From NCBI GenBank assembly GCA_964497475.1, contig CAZCDM010000165.1:1-5230 (forward strand): a stretch of 5,230 nucleotides of DNA. The letters are read 5' to 3'. Below, one piece after another: positions 5,095 to 5,230 of this stretch. Each line of letters starts with the position of its first letter. Positions within the stretch are counted from its first letter, which is position 1. A model generated the notes under the pieces. That model was given only the letters and a program-made list of their open reading frames with translations. It was not told the DNA's origin and did no database searches. This DNA is from CAZCDM01 sp964497475 (GTDB lineage: Bacteria; Planctomycetota; Phycisphaerae; SM23-33). The translations under genes and the position numbers were made by a program.

Positions 5095-5230
5095 GACCCG
5101 CCAGATTGCGAACCGGCGATTTCCATAAAATTTCTGCCGGCCTCTCCAACGAACCCTTTCTACAATGAATCCCTTCAGAGCCTGTTGCACAATAATTCTG
5201 GAACCCAACCGTTGGATTCCGATTTAGCAT
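5095..5230. other. Non-coding right edge with palindrome
   Basis: I see no supported gene here. An imperfect palindrome, GGAACCCAAC-C-GTTGGATTCC, occupies 5200-5220; on the minus strand its one mismatch becomes a G-U pair. The preceding sequence from 5178, GAGCCTGTTGCACAATAATT, resembles terminal inverted repeats of some insertion sequences as I recall them, so a mobile-element end is possible. The sequence stops too soon to tell. Confidence 0.3.

Overview
The window looks like a GC-rich planctomycete chromosome fragment, probably Phycisphaerae-like. I infer this from base composition and gene content: a DUF2961 protein, a Tes/MJ0619-type radical SAM protein, and above all a relative of the chlamydial cysteine-rich envelope protein OmcB, which points to the PVC superphylum. 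No rRNA or marker gene is present, so the assignment is tentative.

Layout from left to right. (1) 1-58 is a lower-GC segment that cuts into the 3' end of a minus-strand DUF2961 gene (41-706); I suspect the end of an insertion sequence. (2) 707-901 is a compact divergent promoter region with one sigma70-like promoter in each direction. (3) 902-2467 (+) encodes a 521-aa radical SAM protein with extra cysteine motifs like those of the MJ0619/tetraether-lipid-synthase family. (4) 2468-2629 lies between convergent genes; it holds a 54-bp tandem duplication and a strong hairpin. (5) 2630-3280 (-) encodes a lipoprotein peroxiredoxin of the Bcp/PrxQ class with an unusual C-X-C active site. (6) 3281-3391 is a short spacer packed with three consecutive hairpins. 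(7) 3392-4918 (-) encodes a cysteine-rich predicted lipoprotein of four DUF11-like Ig-type repeats, homologous to OmcB. (8) 4919-5230 is the non-coding upstream region of that gene, with a structured leader, a hairpin enclosing the only good Shine-Dalgarno sequence, a TATAAT box with overlapping dyads, and a palindrome near the right edge.

The OmcB-like gene and the peroxiredoxin gene are co-directional. Both products are predicted envelope lipoproteins whose chemistry turns on cysteines, so an extracytoplasmic thiol/disulfide connection is possible but unproven. The radical SAM enzyme is divergent from the DUF2961 gene; nothing links their functions. I see no CRISPR array, tRNA, rRNA, complete transposase or obvious defence system. 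The most useful leads are the Tes-like radical SAM enzyme in a bacterium, the non-chlamydial OmcB homologue with a structured leader, and the peroxiredoxin active site.
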